From Clostridium saccharobutylicum DSM 13864 (GTDB taxonomy: Bacteria > Bacillota > Clostridia > Clostridiales > Clostridiaceae), in assembly GCF_000473995.1 (NCBI RefSeq), contig NC_022571.1:2216501-2280500 (forward strand): DNA of 64,000 bases, written 5' to 3'. The notes beneath the pieces were generated by a model. The model saw only the letters and a list, made by a program, of their open reading frames with translations. It searched no databases and was not told the origin of the DNA. The translations under genes and the position numbers were made by a program. This document shows positions 10,179 through 19,113 of the stretch, piece after piece (the stretch's first letter is position 1; each line of letters starts with the position of its first letter).

Positions 10179-10859
10179 ATGATAAAAAGAATATTTCAAG
10201 TTTTAGTAGCTGTTTTAATATTGGGTTTGTTAGTAGGGAAAATTATATTTTCTTTACCAGCTAAAACAACTAATGAGCAAAGGATTTTTACTTCGAAAGA
10301 AATATCAAATTTACAGGAAATATCATTAGATGGGAATTTCGATGTTAATGTTACAACTTCTGATTCAAAGGATCTAAAATGTAGTTTTTCTAAAACTAAG
10401 ACGGGATATATATATAATGAATATGAATTAGAAAGTAGAATTGAAAATAATGTTTTATATGTTACGACAAATATCGAAAATAAGATGAATTTTGTTTTAG
10501 GTGGTGAGACTTTAAGTGTAAATATAGATATTCCCAAAAGCTATAAAAATAAATTGTCTATAAAATCTAAACTAAGCAAAATAAACATATTAAATTCAAA
10601 TTCTGAAGATATAGAGTGTAGTACAACAGATGGTGAAACTAAAATTTCATTAGATAAAATATGCGGTAATATCACTGTAAATACGCATTTAGGCGATATA
10701 GATTTAAAATTACCTAAAGATGAAAAATTTAATCTATCAGCTAAATCACGCTTAGGAAAAGTAACTAATAATCTTGATTTAAATGTAGATTCTTCTATAA
10801 GCGAAAAGAATATTAATTTATTATCTTCAGATGGGAATATAACTATAAATGGGAATTGA
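10179..10859 (+). CDS. DUF4097-type putative surface protein
   Basis: 226 residues. One N-terminal membrane helix (FQVLVAVLILGLLVGKIIF) anchors a repetitive beta-strand domain with the DUF4097 pattern (ISLDGNFDVNVTTSDSKD, GNITVNTHLGDIDLKLPK, SSDGNITING). DUF4097 proteins form beta-solenoid-like folds and are often encoded beside envelope-stress systems; a biochemical role is not established. Ribosome site AAGGAGA precedes ATG 10179. Divergent from an OmpR-type two-component system and probably controlled by it. Confidence 0.8.
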   Translation: MIKRIFQVLVAVLILGLLVGKIIFSLPAKTTNEQRIFTSKEISNLQEISLDGNFDVNVTTSDSKDLKCSFSKTKTGYIYNEYELESRIENNVLYVTTNIENKMNFVLGGETLSVNIDIPKSYKNKLSIKSKLSKINILNSNSEDIECSTTDGETKISLDKICGNITVNTHLGDIDLKLPKDEKFNLSAKSRLGKVTNNLDLNVDSSISEKNINLLSSDGNITINGN

Positions 10860-11040
10860 TTATATTAGACGATTGTATTTCGGAAAATTATCACATAAGC
10901 CTAAATATTAAGTTGTTATATATTATAGAGTTCTCAATAAGAATAGAGATTATGTGAATCCTAGCCGAAATTAGATACATGTTTGTGATATATTAAATTC
11001 TCAATGAGGCCCCTATGTAGATAAATTTATTCTCTATAAA

Positions 11041-11097
11041 ATTAAGATGAAATTAAGGTGAAATTAAGATGAAATGTTACAATTAGTAAGATATAAT
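11041..11097 (+). promoter_or_regulatory. Promoter with three perfect-period 11-bp direct repeats
   Basis: ATTAAGATGAA (11041-11051), ATTAAGGTGAA (11052-11062) and ATTAAGATGAA (11063-11073) are contiguous and differ at one base. TATAAT follows at 11092-11097, so the last repeat sits next to or over the -35 region. This is the layout of an OmpR-family activator promoter and resembles the repeats at 10052-10084. The rest of 10860-11162 holds scattered TTTCGG/CCGAAA and ACATAAGC/GATTATGT inverted segments (10877-10973) resembling family A repeat arms in the opposite order. Confidence 0.6.
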
Positions 11098-11162
11098 AAC
11101 CAGTATAAGTATAAATAACATTTTAAAGTAAATAGAAGAATAATAATCCAAGGGGGATAATA

Positions 11163-12488
11163 ATGATAGTAAAAAAGATAAATGGGAAATTAGGACTGAC
11201 TCTAGGTATTGTTGCATTTGCTTTGATTACAGGTGCGATGACATCTCCAGCTTTTGCAGATAGCTCAGATAGCAATGTGAATATAGTAGCAGCACAAACA
11301 GTTAATACAACTACACAAGCAGAAGTTGCATATACTGATGATGCAATATCTATGGCAAATAAAGAGCACTTTGTGAATATAAATAAAAGTGAAGTTCAAA
11401 ATGGAATTAAAGTAACTGTAGAAAAAGCAATTGGAACCAAGAAGGATTTGAAAGTAATACTTAAGGTTGAAAGTGACAAGCCATTTGATAAAGTGTCATA
11501 TAGCAATTCTATTTTTGAATTAACATATGGAAATGATGATAAAGGATTTAGTGGAACATCTTCAAATGAAACTTATGTAGATAATAAAACTATGATTGTA
11601 ACTCTAGAAAAATATAATCATGATGGAGAATACAGTGCAAAAGGAACAATGAGGGCTGATGTAGTGCTTTCAAAATATAAAGTTAATATAGGAATTGAAA
11701 TGCCTGTAGATTTTACAGAATCATTCAATAATATAATGGATAAAGATATATGTGCAAAAATATCAGGGTTAGATTATACTTTTAACAAATTGGAATCTGA
11801 TGAGTTAGGAACAAGAATTAGCTATACTGCACCTAGAAATAATGATGGCTATAGAAATAAAGATGACTATAAAAATAGAAAATCTTCATGGAATTCACAA
11901 GTAATATTAAAAGTTGGAGATAAGATGTATAAAACACATTCTGTAAATGAATATTCAGAAGATCATAGTGTGAAAACAGGAAATTATGAATCAAAATCAG
12001 CAACATATGATATTGTTAAAAGCGAAAAGAATGTTAGCTTAATACCTGTAATTTGTAATATGACAGATGGTGAAATAGATGAAATTTATGATCAACGACA
12101 TAAAAATGATAAGGATAATGCTAATAAAGATAACATTAATAATATAAGTTATGAAAAAGAATTTGATTTTTCGGATGGAACAAAAGGAGAAATATATAAT
12201 ATAGAAAGATTAGATAATACTATAAAAGTATACTGCAAGGGAGAATCAGAAAAAGAAAGTCTTTTAATGGCAAGTAATATGAATATACATTATCAAATGT
12301 CAAACGAAAATGATGATATGGTGTATTACAACAACAGTAATGTAAGTTTTTACAAAGATCCTAAAGAATCACTTGGATATATTGTAGAGTTTGATAATGT
12401 TCAAAAAGATAAAGCGGTGGATGCAGATATTAACACAATAATAAAGCAGGCTGATAAGTATGATTTAGAAGATGAAGTGCAACTATAG
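11163..12488 (+). CDS. Secreted protein, tandem paralogue 1 (DUF4179/DUF5643-like)
   Basis: 441 residues with a signal peptide ending SPAFA-DSS. The mature part has beta-rich segments that align with the next gene: QNGIKVTVEKAIGTKKDLKV, FTESFNNIMDKDI, QVILKVGDKMYKT, FDFSDGTKGEIYNIERLDN, ESLLMASNMNIHYQ and LGYIVEFDNVQKDKA. The pattern recalls the extracytoplasmic DUF4179/DUF5643 part of clostridial anti-sigma-like proteins, but the cytoplasmic and membrane part is replaced by a signal peptide. Function unknown. The promoter carries three 11-bp repeats. Ribosome site AAGGGGG precedes ATG 11163. Confidence 0.75.
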   Translation: MIVKKINGKLGLTLGIVAFALITGAMTSPAFADSSDSNVNIVAAQTVNTTTQAEVAYTDDAISMANKEHFVNINKSEVQNGIKVTVEKAIGTKKDLKVILKVESDKPFDKVSYSNSIFELTYGNDDKGFSGTSSNETYVDNKTMIVTLEKYNHDGEYSAKGTMRADVVLSKYKVNIGIEMPVDFTESFNNIMDKDICAKISGLDYTFNKLESDELGTRISYTAPRNNDGYRNKDDYKNRKSSWNSQVILKVGDKMYKTHSVNEYSEDHSVKTGNYESKSATYDIVKSEKNVSLIPVICNMTDGEIDEIYDQRHKNDKDNANKDNINNISYEKEFDFSDGTKGEIYNIERLDNTIKVYCKGESEKESLLMASNMNIHYQMSNENDDMVYYNNSNVSFYKDPKESLGYIVEFDNVQKDKAVDADINTIIKQADKYDLEDEVQL

Positions 12489-12551
12489 GGGAGTAAATTA
12501 ATATTAAAACATGTATATAGTGATATTAAATTAGAGAAGTGAGGAAATTTT

Positions 12552-13820
12552 ATGATGAATAAAAAGATAAATATGCTATTAAGCTCTGTACTCGGAATAT
12601 CTTTAACTTTTGGGATTATGGAGGCACCTGTTTTAGCTGATAGTAGTGTAAAAGCAGCACCGTCTTATACCACAAGTGATAATTCTACAAATAATAATAT
12701 TGTTAGTAAAGACAATGATATTGAACAAAATGGTTTAAAAATATCAATAGATAAGATAGTTGCAACAAAGCATAAATTGGAAGTTACAGTAAAAGTGGAA
12801 AGTCAAAAACCACTTGAAGAAACTAAGGGAGACGATGTACAAGTACTATTAACATATGGTGATGGTAAAGATTATAATTATGAGATGTCACATGAACTTA
12901 TTAATGATAAAACTATGCAAATAACACTTAATAGAGAAGTTAATGATGAAGAAATACCTGAAAAAGGAAACTTAAGGGTGGATTTAGTAATTCCTAAATA
13001 TAAAATTAATGTTGGAATGGATGCTAATGTGGATTTTTCAGAATCATTTAAAAATACCATTGAAAAGAATGTTTCAGTTAATATACCAGAATTTAATTTT
13101 ACAGTAAAAAAAATAGAGTCTAATGCGATGGGGACAGAAGTTACTTACAGTAAAGAAGAAAAACGTGATTCAGATGAAGATGAAGATATTGATTTCTCTA
13201 CTCCATTGATATTAAAAATTGGAGATAAGATGTATAGGACAATGGGTGAAAGGAACTATACATCAGAAGATGATAAAGGTGATACTAGGACTGTGATAGG
13301 ATCTTATAATGCAGGAGTGGCGACCTATGATAAAGTAAAAGGTCAAAATACCATAAGTATAATACCTATAGCTTGTAGTATGACCAATGAAGATAGAAGT
13401 AAAATCTATGAGGATATTTATAAAAATTTAGATTATAAAAAAGATGATGTTAATAAGGATACAACTAGTGATATAAGTTACACTAAGGGATTTGACTTTT
13501 CTGATGGAAGTAAAGGAGAAATATATAAAATTGAAAGAAGCGATAATAACTTAAAAGTATATTGTAAAGGTGATACAGAAAAAGAAAGTCTGTTGATGGC
13601 AAGTACTATGTGTATATATCCTAAAATGGAAAAGGAAAAAACAGTTTATTATGGATATGAAAGTGAAAAGAATATGAGTTTTTATAAGGATCAAGATAAC
13701 TCTCTTGGATATATTGTAGAATTTGACAATTTAGAAAAAGATAAAAAAATGGAATTGAATTTTGATTATGCAATAAAAGAAATTGATAAATATAAAATAG
13801 ATGATGAAATTCAATTATAG
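12552..13820 (+). CDS. Secreted protein, tandem paralogue 2 (DUF4179/DUF5643-like)
   Basis: 422 residues with a signal peptide ending PVLA-DSS. It parallels the preceding gene throughout (QNGLKISIDKIVATKHKLEV, FSESFKNTIEKNV, PLILKIGDKMYRT, FDFSDGSKGEIYKIERSDN, ESLLMASTMCIYP, LGYIVEFDNLEKDKK) and ends in the same way (DDEIQL versus DEVQL), so the two arose by tandem duplication. The 63-base gap has its own ribosome site (GTGAGGAA) but no clear terminator, so co-transcription is likely. A family A palindrome follows. Function unknown. Confidence 0.75.
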   Translation: MMNKKINMLLSSVLGISLTFGIMEAPVLADSSVKAAPSYTTSDNSTNNNIVSKDNDIEQNGLKISIDKIVATKHKLEVTVKVESQKPLEETKGDDVQVLLTYGDGKDYNYEMSHELINDKTMQITLNREVNDEEIPEKGNLRVDLVIPKYKINVGMDANVDFSESFKNTIEKNVSVNIPEFNFTVKKIESNAMGTEVTYSKEEKRDSDEDEDIDFSTPLILKIGDKMYRTMGERNYTSEDDKGDTRTVIGSYNAGVATYDKVKGQNTISIIPIACSMTNEDRSKIYEDIYKNLDYKKDDVNKDTTSDISYTKGFDFSDGSKGEIYKIERSDNNLKVYCKGDTEKESLLMASTMCIYPKMEKEKTVYYGYESEKNMSFYKDQDNSLGYIVEFDNLEKDKKMELNFDYAIKEIDKYKIDDEIQL

Positions 13821-13833
13821 ATAAATAACTTTT

Positions 13834-13910
13834 AACTTAGACTTATGTGGTGACTAACCGAAACAAATGTGTAAACCCTATTTCGGTTAGCTATTACATA
13901 AGTTTAAGTT
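13834..13910. repeat. Family A palindromic intergenic repeat, full copy
   Basis: Left arm 13834-13863 and right arm 13881-13910 are imperfect inverted repeats (core ACTTATGTGGTGACTAACCG against CGGTTAGCTATTACATAAGT) around a 17-base loop. The same arms recur at 26695-26762 and, as one arm, at 19861-19905. It may also serve as a terminator for the secreted pair. The remainder of the gap to 14233 shows nothing I recognise. Confidence 0.75.
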
Positions 13911-14233
13911 TTAATTGGGATATTCTATGAGATATAATGAATTATGAAATAAAAACACATTTTGAATAGAGATTTTTAGAAAAATATAACCTAGTTACTT
14001 TTTATTCCGAATTTTATGCGTTTAAAGAAAACTATATTTATTTTTAATGCGAATTATGTCATTATTAAGACAATATCTAATATGAAAAAGCATTATTTTA
14101 TAAATGATTTTTTTGCATAAGAGATATTTATGACTCACTGTGTAAAAATAAGGGGATTCAGATTTTTTAAGATTTGAGTCTAATTTATTTAATAAAAAAT
14201 TATAAGATTGGAAATAGAAAGAAGGTTATATTT

Positions 14234-15466
14234 ATGTCTAAAAAATTGAAAATGTTTGTGTCAAAATTTGTTGTATCATCTATGTGTATGTCTCTTTTCT
14301 TAGTTGCTGGAACATCTGCAACAACTGCTTTTGCAGCTAGTACAAAAACGGTTACAACTTTTAGTGACTTAAAAACAGCTGTTGCTAATGCAAGTAGTGG
14401 GGATATAATTCAAATTGCATCAAATTCTCTTAATTGTACAAGCCAACTTGCAATTAATAAATCAGGTATTACAATTAAGGCGGCACCTGGATACTCACCG
14501 GTACTAGATTTTTCTTCATTTAGAACAACCGCTAAAAGTGAAAGTCCTAATGCAACTGGTGATAAGTATGTAGGTGTAAAAATAAGCGGAGGTGATAATA
14601 CAATCCAAGGTCTTACAATTGAAAAGGCTTATGATAATGGTCTGCTTATAAAACCTACTTCATCATCATCAACGCCTAATGGTAACAATATTACTGACTG
14701 TGTACTTAGTTATAATGGTGATGCAGGTCTTCAAATTACAGGTAGCAAAGATTATGGAGTATACCCAAGTAATAACAAAGTAACAGGTTGTGTAGCTTAC
14801 AGAAATTTTGATCCACTTACAAGTGGTGGAAATGCTGATGGATTCTCACCAAAGCTTTATATTGGAAATGGTAACACATTCTCATATTGTGTATCAGCTG
14901 AAAATTCAGATGATGCTTGGGACAGTTTTGGTTCATTAGCTAGTAATGTAACATATGATCATTGTGTAGCTTACCATAATGGTGATTCAACAATATTTAA
15001 TGGAACATATGATAAAGCAAATGGTCTTGGCACTGACAGTGATTTAACAAAAGGCGTTTCAACAGGAAATGGTAATGGATTTAAGATTGGATCAGGAGCA
15101 TCAAAATATGGTGCTGCATCAAATGGTTTAAGAACTATGACTGATTGTTTAGCTGTTGATAATACATCAAAAGGTTTTGATGAAAATAACTCTAAATGTA
15201 CAATTAATTTAACTAACGGTATGGCATTTGGAAATGGAAAAGCTGATTATGCTCTTGCAGATTGTACTGCAAAGACATTTACAAACGCTCAAGCATTTTC
15301 TGCTGCATCAGCTAATAAGGCACCAAAGAAAGGATCTATAACAACTGTATCATCAGCAAAACAAGCTGCTATAAGATTAGAAGTTAATACAGCAATAAAA
15401 AACATGAGATCACAGCTTGCTAATAAAAAGATTCCTTCACATATGAATTTTAGTTTCTGGAATTAA
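14234..15466 (+). CDS. Secreted pectate lyase-like protein (PL9-type right-handed beta-helix)
   Basis: About 410 residues. Signal peptide (SKFVVSSMCMSLFLVAGTSA, ending TAFA-AS) then a beta-helix: GDIIQIASNSLNCT, GVKISGGDNTIQGLTIEKAY, NADGFSPKLYIGNGNTF, SENSDDAWDSFGSLASNVTY, DHCVAYHNGDS, GNGNGFKIGSGASKYG. The ADGF and DDAWD segments are the calcium-binding/catalytic signature of PL9 lyases such as PelL, which cleave polygalacturonate by beta-elimination. Start ATG 14234 is chosen over 14174 because GAAGG lies 8 bases upstream and the signal peptide begins there. A terminator follows. Confidence 0.85.
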   Translation: MSKKLKMFVSKFVVSSMCMSLFLVAGTSATTAFAASTKTVTTFSDLKTAVANASSGDIIQIASNSLNCTSQLAINKSGITIKAAPGYSPVLDFSSFRTTAKSESPNATGDKYVGVKISGGDNTIQGLTIEKAYDNGLLIKPTSSSSTPNGNNITDCVLSYNGDAGLQITGSKDYGVYPSNNKVTGCVAYRNFDPLTSGGNADGFSPKLYIGNGNTFSYCVSAENSDDAWDSFGSLASNVTYDHCVAYHNGDSTIFNGTYDKANGLGTDSDLTKGVSTGNGNGFKIGSGASKYGAASNGLRTMTDCLAVDNTSKGFDENNSKCTINLTNGMAFGNGKADYALADCTAKTFTNAQAFSAASANKAPKKGSITTVSSAKQAAIRLEVNTAIKNMRSQLANKKIPSHMNFSFWN

Positions 15467-15508
15467 GACACATTCAAATAAAAAAATTAAAATGATAATT
15501 CTTCATAC

Positions 15509-15545
15509 ATAGCCAATCACTTTTGTGGTTGGCTATATTTTATTA
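15509..15545 (+). terminator. Terminator after the pectate lyase
   Basis: ATAGCCAATCAC and GTGGTTGGCTAT form a 12-bp stem with two wobble pairs and a short loop, followed by a T-rich tail. Confidence 0.8.
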
Positions 15546-15575
15546 TAAATTTTGGTGAATTATTCAATATATTAC

Positions 15576-15607
15576 TTGACAAAAGAGTATAGCAGCTATA
15601 TGCTTTT
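15576..15607 (+). promoter_or_regulatory. marR promoter with overlapping palindromic operator
   Basis: TTGACA at 15576-15581 and a -10-like TATGCT at 15599-15604 (17-base spacer) enclose AAAAGAGTATAGC-A-GCTATATGCTTTT (15581-15607), 11 of 13 positions symmetric. The same motif lies before the MATE gene at 16251-16281. The predicted start of transcription falls at about 15611, the ATG itself, so the message may be leaderless. Confidence 0.65.
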
Positions 15608-15610
15608 TGT

Positions 15611-16087
15611 ATGATGAATTTAAATGATGAACGAAAAAATAGAATAAGTTATTCTTTGTTGACAGTAATTTATAAATTTAGCGAGAATGATAAACAAACT
15701 CGTTATTATGGTACTGATACACCTTTATTCAGCTCAGAAATACATATGATAAGAGCAATTAAAGAAGAGGAGGGTATTCATATTACAGGATTGGCAAACA
15801 AATTAGGTGTAACAAAAGGCGCTGTATCACAAATTGTTAACAAGCTGGATAAAAAGGGATTTATAATAAAAGAAACTGATTTGAATAATAAGTCAAAGCT
15901 TACTATAAAATTAACTCCAAAAGGTGAAATTGCAGATGCAAATCATGTTAAGTTGCATAAAAAATTTGATGCATTAATTAATAATATATTAAAAGAGGCG
16001 TCAAATGAAGAAATTAAATTCCTAAAGAATTTTTTAGATAAAGTTAAAGATGAAATTGAAGATTTTGAAGAAAAGCTTACGGAATAA
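15611..16087 (+). CDS. MarR-family transcriptional regulator
   Basis: 158 residues with the MarR winged helix: LFSSEIHMIRAIKEEEGIHI, TGLANKLGVTKGAVSQIVNK, LDKKGFIIKETDLNNKSKL and TIKLTPKGEIA. MarR proteins are dimers that release DNA on binding small aromatic or toxic compounds. It precedes a MATE exporter on the same strand and the two genes share a palindromic motif, so it probably represses both itself and the exporter. No ribosome site is visible at the ATG 15611/15614 pair, which sits where transcription is predicted to begin. Confidence 0.9.
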   Translation: MMNLNDERKNRISYSLLTVIYKFSENDKQTRYYGTDTPLFSSEIHMIRAIKEEEGIHITGLANKLGVTKGAVSQIVNKLDKKGFIIKETDLNNKSKLTIKLTPKGEIADANHVKLHKKFDALINNILKEASNEEIKFLKNFLDKVKDEIEDFEEKLTE

Positions 16088-16098
16088 ATGTCTTTTTG

Positions 16099-16167
16099 CT
16101 TAAGATATATGAAAATAAATAACAGGTCTAAAGTTATGGATATGCTATTTTTTGAATATGTCTTAAG
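16099..16167. repeat. Family B inverted repeat, short copy
   Basis: The ends CTTAAGATATATGAAAATAA and, reversed, CTTAAGACATATTCAAAAAA are inverted repeats with almost no interior. They match the terminal sequence of the longer family B elements (for example 50905-51070). Confidence 0.6.
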
Positions 16168-16250
16168 TCTATAGTAGATATATTTTTGGCAACAAATTTT
16201 TATGGCAGAATTTTGTTGTTTGGGATGAATTTTAAAATATATTTTTTTTA

Positions 16251-16281
16251 GCAAAAGTGTATAGATACTATACTCTTTTGC
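16251..16281. promoter_or_regulatory. Palindromic operator in front of the MATE gene
   Basis: GCAAAAGTGTATAGA-T-ACTATACTCTTTTGC: 13 of 15 positions symmetric around 16266. The half-site AAAAGAGTATAG is the same as in the marR promoter (15581-15607). Confidence 0.65.
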
Positions 16282-16309
16282 TAAGATAAATTACAGGAGG
16301 TTTATATCA

Positions 16310-17680
16310 ATGAATAAAAAGGAAAATAAATTAAAAATGATGAGTGAAGGTAATATTACAAAATTATTATTTCAGCTCGGAATGCCAATTATTATAGGAA
16401 TGCTTGTGACTTCGCTTTATAATATTGTAGATGCTATTTTTGTTGGAGGATTAGGAACAAGTCAAATGGGAGCTGTCTCAATTGCATATCCGATAGGACA
16501 AGTGATTATTGGATTAGGATTAACGTTTGGAAGTGGCTCTGCATCTTATATATCAAGACTTTTGGGTGAAAAGAATAATAAACAAGCTGATAATACTGCT
16601 TCAACAGCGTTGTTTACTAGTATTATTGTAGGATTTATAACTATTGTTTTAATAATGTGTTTTATTGATAAAGTGTTAACTTTTTTAGGTGCAACTGTAA
16701 CGATTTTGCCTTATGCAAGAGAGTTTGCAATTATTTATATACCAGGGTCAATATTAAATGTTATTAATGTAACAATGAATAACATTTCTGCATCAGAGGG
16801 CAATACAAAAATCAGCATGACATCGATGCTGATGGGCGCTTTATTAAATATTATTCTTGAACCAATTTTTATATATACCCTTCATTTAGGAATTAAGGGT
16901 TCAGCAATTGCAACTGTGATTGCACAAGGAGTTACCACCTTTATGTATGTGTGGTATATATTTAGTGGAAAAAGCAACTTGCATATTTCGATTAAGCATT
17001 TTTCTACAGATAAGATAATATATATTCAAATATTAAAGATTGGAGTGCCTACCTTACTCTTTCAGATATTATCAAGTGCTTCAATGGGGCTTACGAACAC
17101 TGCAGCAAGCCATTATGGTGATTCAACTGTTGCAGCAATGGGAATTGTTACAAGAGTTTTAGCTATCGGTTCATATATTATATTTGGATATGCAAAAGGA
17201 TTCGAACCTGTTGCAGGGTTTAATTTTGGTGCAAGAAATTATAAAAGGTTGGGAGAATCTATTTTAATCTCACTGAAATGGGCTACAATTTTTTGTGCAA
17301 TAACTGAAATTATACTATTCATTTTTTCAACACAAATTATAAGTTTCTTTAGTAAAGATACATCTGTTATTGCAATAGGCAGTAATGCTTTAAGAGCAAA
17401 CAGTGTTACTTTTATTTTATTTGGTTTTCAATATATATACACAACATTATTTTTATCTTTAGGAAAAGCATTCAAAGGCACAATATTAAGTATTGCAAGG
17501 CAAGGTATCTTCTTTATTCCAGCAATTCTCATTTTACCAAACATTTTAGGGCTAAATGGAATCATATTTACACAACCTGTAGTTGATGTGATGACTACAA
17601 TACTTACTACCATATTTGCGCTTAAAATACAAAGAAAAATAAATTGTGTTAGCAATGAATTGGAAATTATTCGAGGATAG
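16310..17680 (+). CDS. MATE-family efflux transporter
   Basis: 456 residues, about 12 membrane helices in two MatE repeats (opening GNITKLLFQLGMPIIIGML, SLYNIVDAIFVGGLGTSQMG; second half KIGVPTLLFQILSSASMGLT, FEPVAGFNFGARNYKR). Such proteins export cationic or aromatic compounds by Na+ or H+ antiport. The AGGAGG site precedes ATG 16310. It is the target gene of the upstream MarR regulator by layout and shared operator. A second, unrelated-operator MarR/MATE pair lies at 44500-46383. A weak hairpin with a T run (about 17751-17780) may terminate it. Confidence 0.92.
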   Translation: MNKKENKLKMMSEGNITKLLFQLGMPIIIGMLVTSLYNIVDAIFVGGLGTSQMGAVSIAYPIGQVIIGLGLTFGSGSASYISRLLGEKNNKQADNTASTALFTSIIVGFITIVLIMCFIDKVLTFLGATVTILPYAREFAIIYIPGSILNVINVTMNNISASEGNTKISMTSMLMGALLNIILEPIFIYTLHLGIKGSAIATVIAQGVTTFMYVWYIFSGKSNLHISIKHFSTDKIIYIQILKIGVPTLLFQILSSASMGLTNTAASHYGDSTVAAMGIVTRVLAIGSYIIFGYAKGFEPVAGFNFGARNYKRLGESILISLKWATIFCAITEIILFIFSTQIISFFSKDTSVIAIGSNALRANSVTFILFGFQYIYTTLFLSLGKAFKGTILSIARQGIFFIPAILILPNILGLNGIIFTQPVVDVMTTILTTIFALKIQRKINCVSNELEIIRG

Positions 17681-17850
17681 AGAATAGAATGTAAAATAAG
17701 CTCATGATGGGTCTATTAGTTGATTTTACTTACGCAGTATGACCCAAATAGGCAAGTATACTGGTCTATTATTTTTTTGATTATGCCTCAATAAAGGGCT
17801 ATGCTTTAACATAGTGTTGAAAACATAGCCACAAAAATTATATATGTTCA

Positions 17851-18354
17851 TTAACTAATTCCATATTGAGTTATACGCTCTTTAAGTGCATTGCAGAATT
17901 TAGAAAGGGAACTACCATTATTACTTGAATGAAAATTATGTACATTATCAATCAAATCTGAGTAATTAGAGAAATAACCAGAAGATGAATTGCTATACCA
18001 TGGCTGATTAGTCATCTTTTTATAAGAAAGCATAAATGCTGATCCAGCAGAAATATTCCCCTTACCGTATTTAACAGATTTACTTTTCGAACTAACTTCA
18101 TTAAGAACCTTAATAAAAGCGCTACTTCTAGCATCTTTAGGTGAAAGTTTAACTGCATGATTTTTAGTATTAGCAATGCTTTTAGTAGTTGCTTTTGAAT
18201 TAGAAGTGTTGTTTTTTGTATTGGTCTTCAAACTAGAAGTATTACTTTTAGTAGTAATTTTTGAATTAGAAGCACTACTTAAAGCAAATTTAGCAAAGCT
18301 TCTATTATTTTTGTACCTATTGAAATTAACTGGATTTCTTGTTATCAGATTCAT
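17851..18354 (-). CDS. Unknown low-complexity Ser/Asn/Lys/Thr-rich protein
   Basis: 167 residues. Residues 25-70 are a repetitive hydrophilic stretch (SSASNSKITTKSNTSSL, TNTKNNTSNSKATTKS) with no signal peptide; the C-terminal 95 residues are more ordered (SPKDARSSAFIKVLNEVSSK, GSAFMLSYKKMTNQPWYS, FCNALKERITQYGIS). A very good ribosome site (TAGGAGG, 7 bases before ATG) supports expression. I do not recognise the family; the repetitive part suggests a disordered linker, and spore or surface association is only a guess. A GGCTATG/CATAGCC hairpin lies just after the stop on the minus strand. Confidence 0.7.
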   Translation of the reverse strand: MNLITRNPVNFNRYKNNRSFAKFALSSASNSKITTKSNTSSLKTNTKNNTSNSKATTKSIANTKNHAVKLSPKDARSSAFIKVLNEVSSKSKSVKYGKGNISAGSAFMLSYKKMTNQPWYSNSSSGYFSNYSDLIDNVHNFHSSNNGSSLSKFCNALKERITQYGIS

Positions 18355-18488
18355 AATAAACCTCCTAATAAAATATATGTCAATAAATTATCGATATGTA
18401 AAAGAAATACTTTAATAGTATGATTATGGTTATTGTGAAATTAATTACAAATAAAAATATACTGATTTGCATAGTTTTAATACTTTTA

Positions 18489-19055
18489 TTAAAACTGACA
18501 CAAATCGTTATATGATTTCATTCTTTGTATAAAATCTTCATTATCAGAATAAACATCAACACCTCTGTCATCATATAAAAAGAATACATTTTTTGTTTTG
18601 TTATCTATAATATATACTGCACAATCTAACTCGGTACATTCTCGTATATCAGAAAGAATAATTTTTCTAAAGAGTCGTTTACTATTTATTCTATCAGTAT
18701 TCCAAATATATCGTGTTCCGTTAAGCTTCTCTTCATCGTCATTCCACTCAAAATGGAAAACAAGACATTTTAACGATTCTAAACATTTCTCTATAAATTC
18801 CTTTTCTTTTTTATGACTACAACTATATTTATCCTCATATAAGACAATTAATTCGCTTGAAAAATTACATCTTTTCCAAATCGTCTGTGCTGATTTAAGA
18901 CATGAATCTACATATTCTTGTCTTAATTGCAACTTTTCATTTTCTATGTCATCAACGTCATAATAAGGCCATTCACCTGGTAATAACTCAAATGCAACAC
19001 ATTTTTTAGTTTTATTACAATATTGATTTATTAAACTATTCATATATAAATCCAT
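18489..19055 (-). CDS. DUF3885-family protein
   Basis: 188 residues. The C-terminal CAVYIIDNKTKNVFFLYDDR, then GVDVYSDN, is the recognisable DUF3885 signature (usually LYDDRGMDV), and the N-terminal acidic/aromatic segment FELLPGEWPYYDVDDIENE fits the family. The biochemical role is unknown; DUF3885 proteins are small cytosolic proteins common in Firmicutes and sometimes near toxin-immunity loci. Single gene, no clear partner. Confidence 0.75.
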   Translation of the reverse strand: MDLYMNSLINQYCNKTKKCVAFELLPGEWPYYDVDDIENEKLQLRQEYVDSCLKSAQTIWKRCNFSSELIVLYEDKYSCSHKKEKEFIEKCLESLKCLVFHFEWNDDEEKLNGTRYIWNTDRINSKRLFRKIILSDIRECTELDCAVYIIDNKTKNVFFLYDDRGVDVYSDNEDFIQRMKSYNDLCQF

Positions 19056-19113
19056 TCAATATACTCCATTTCATATTATATTAATAGTCTTAATTTCAAA
19101 TTACAATTGTATA

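Noticed and set aside
14174..14233. 20-codon extension of the pectate lyase
   Set aside because: The signal peptide and GAAGG site fit ATG 14234.
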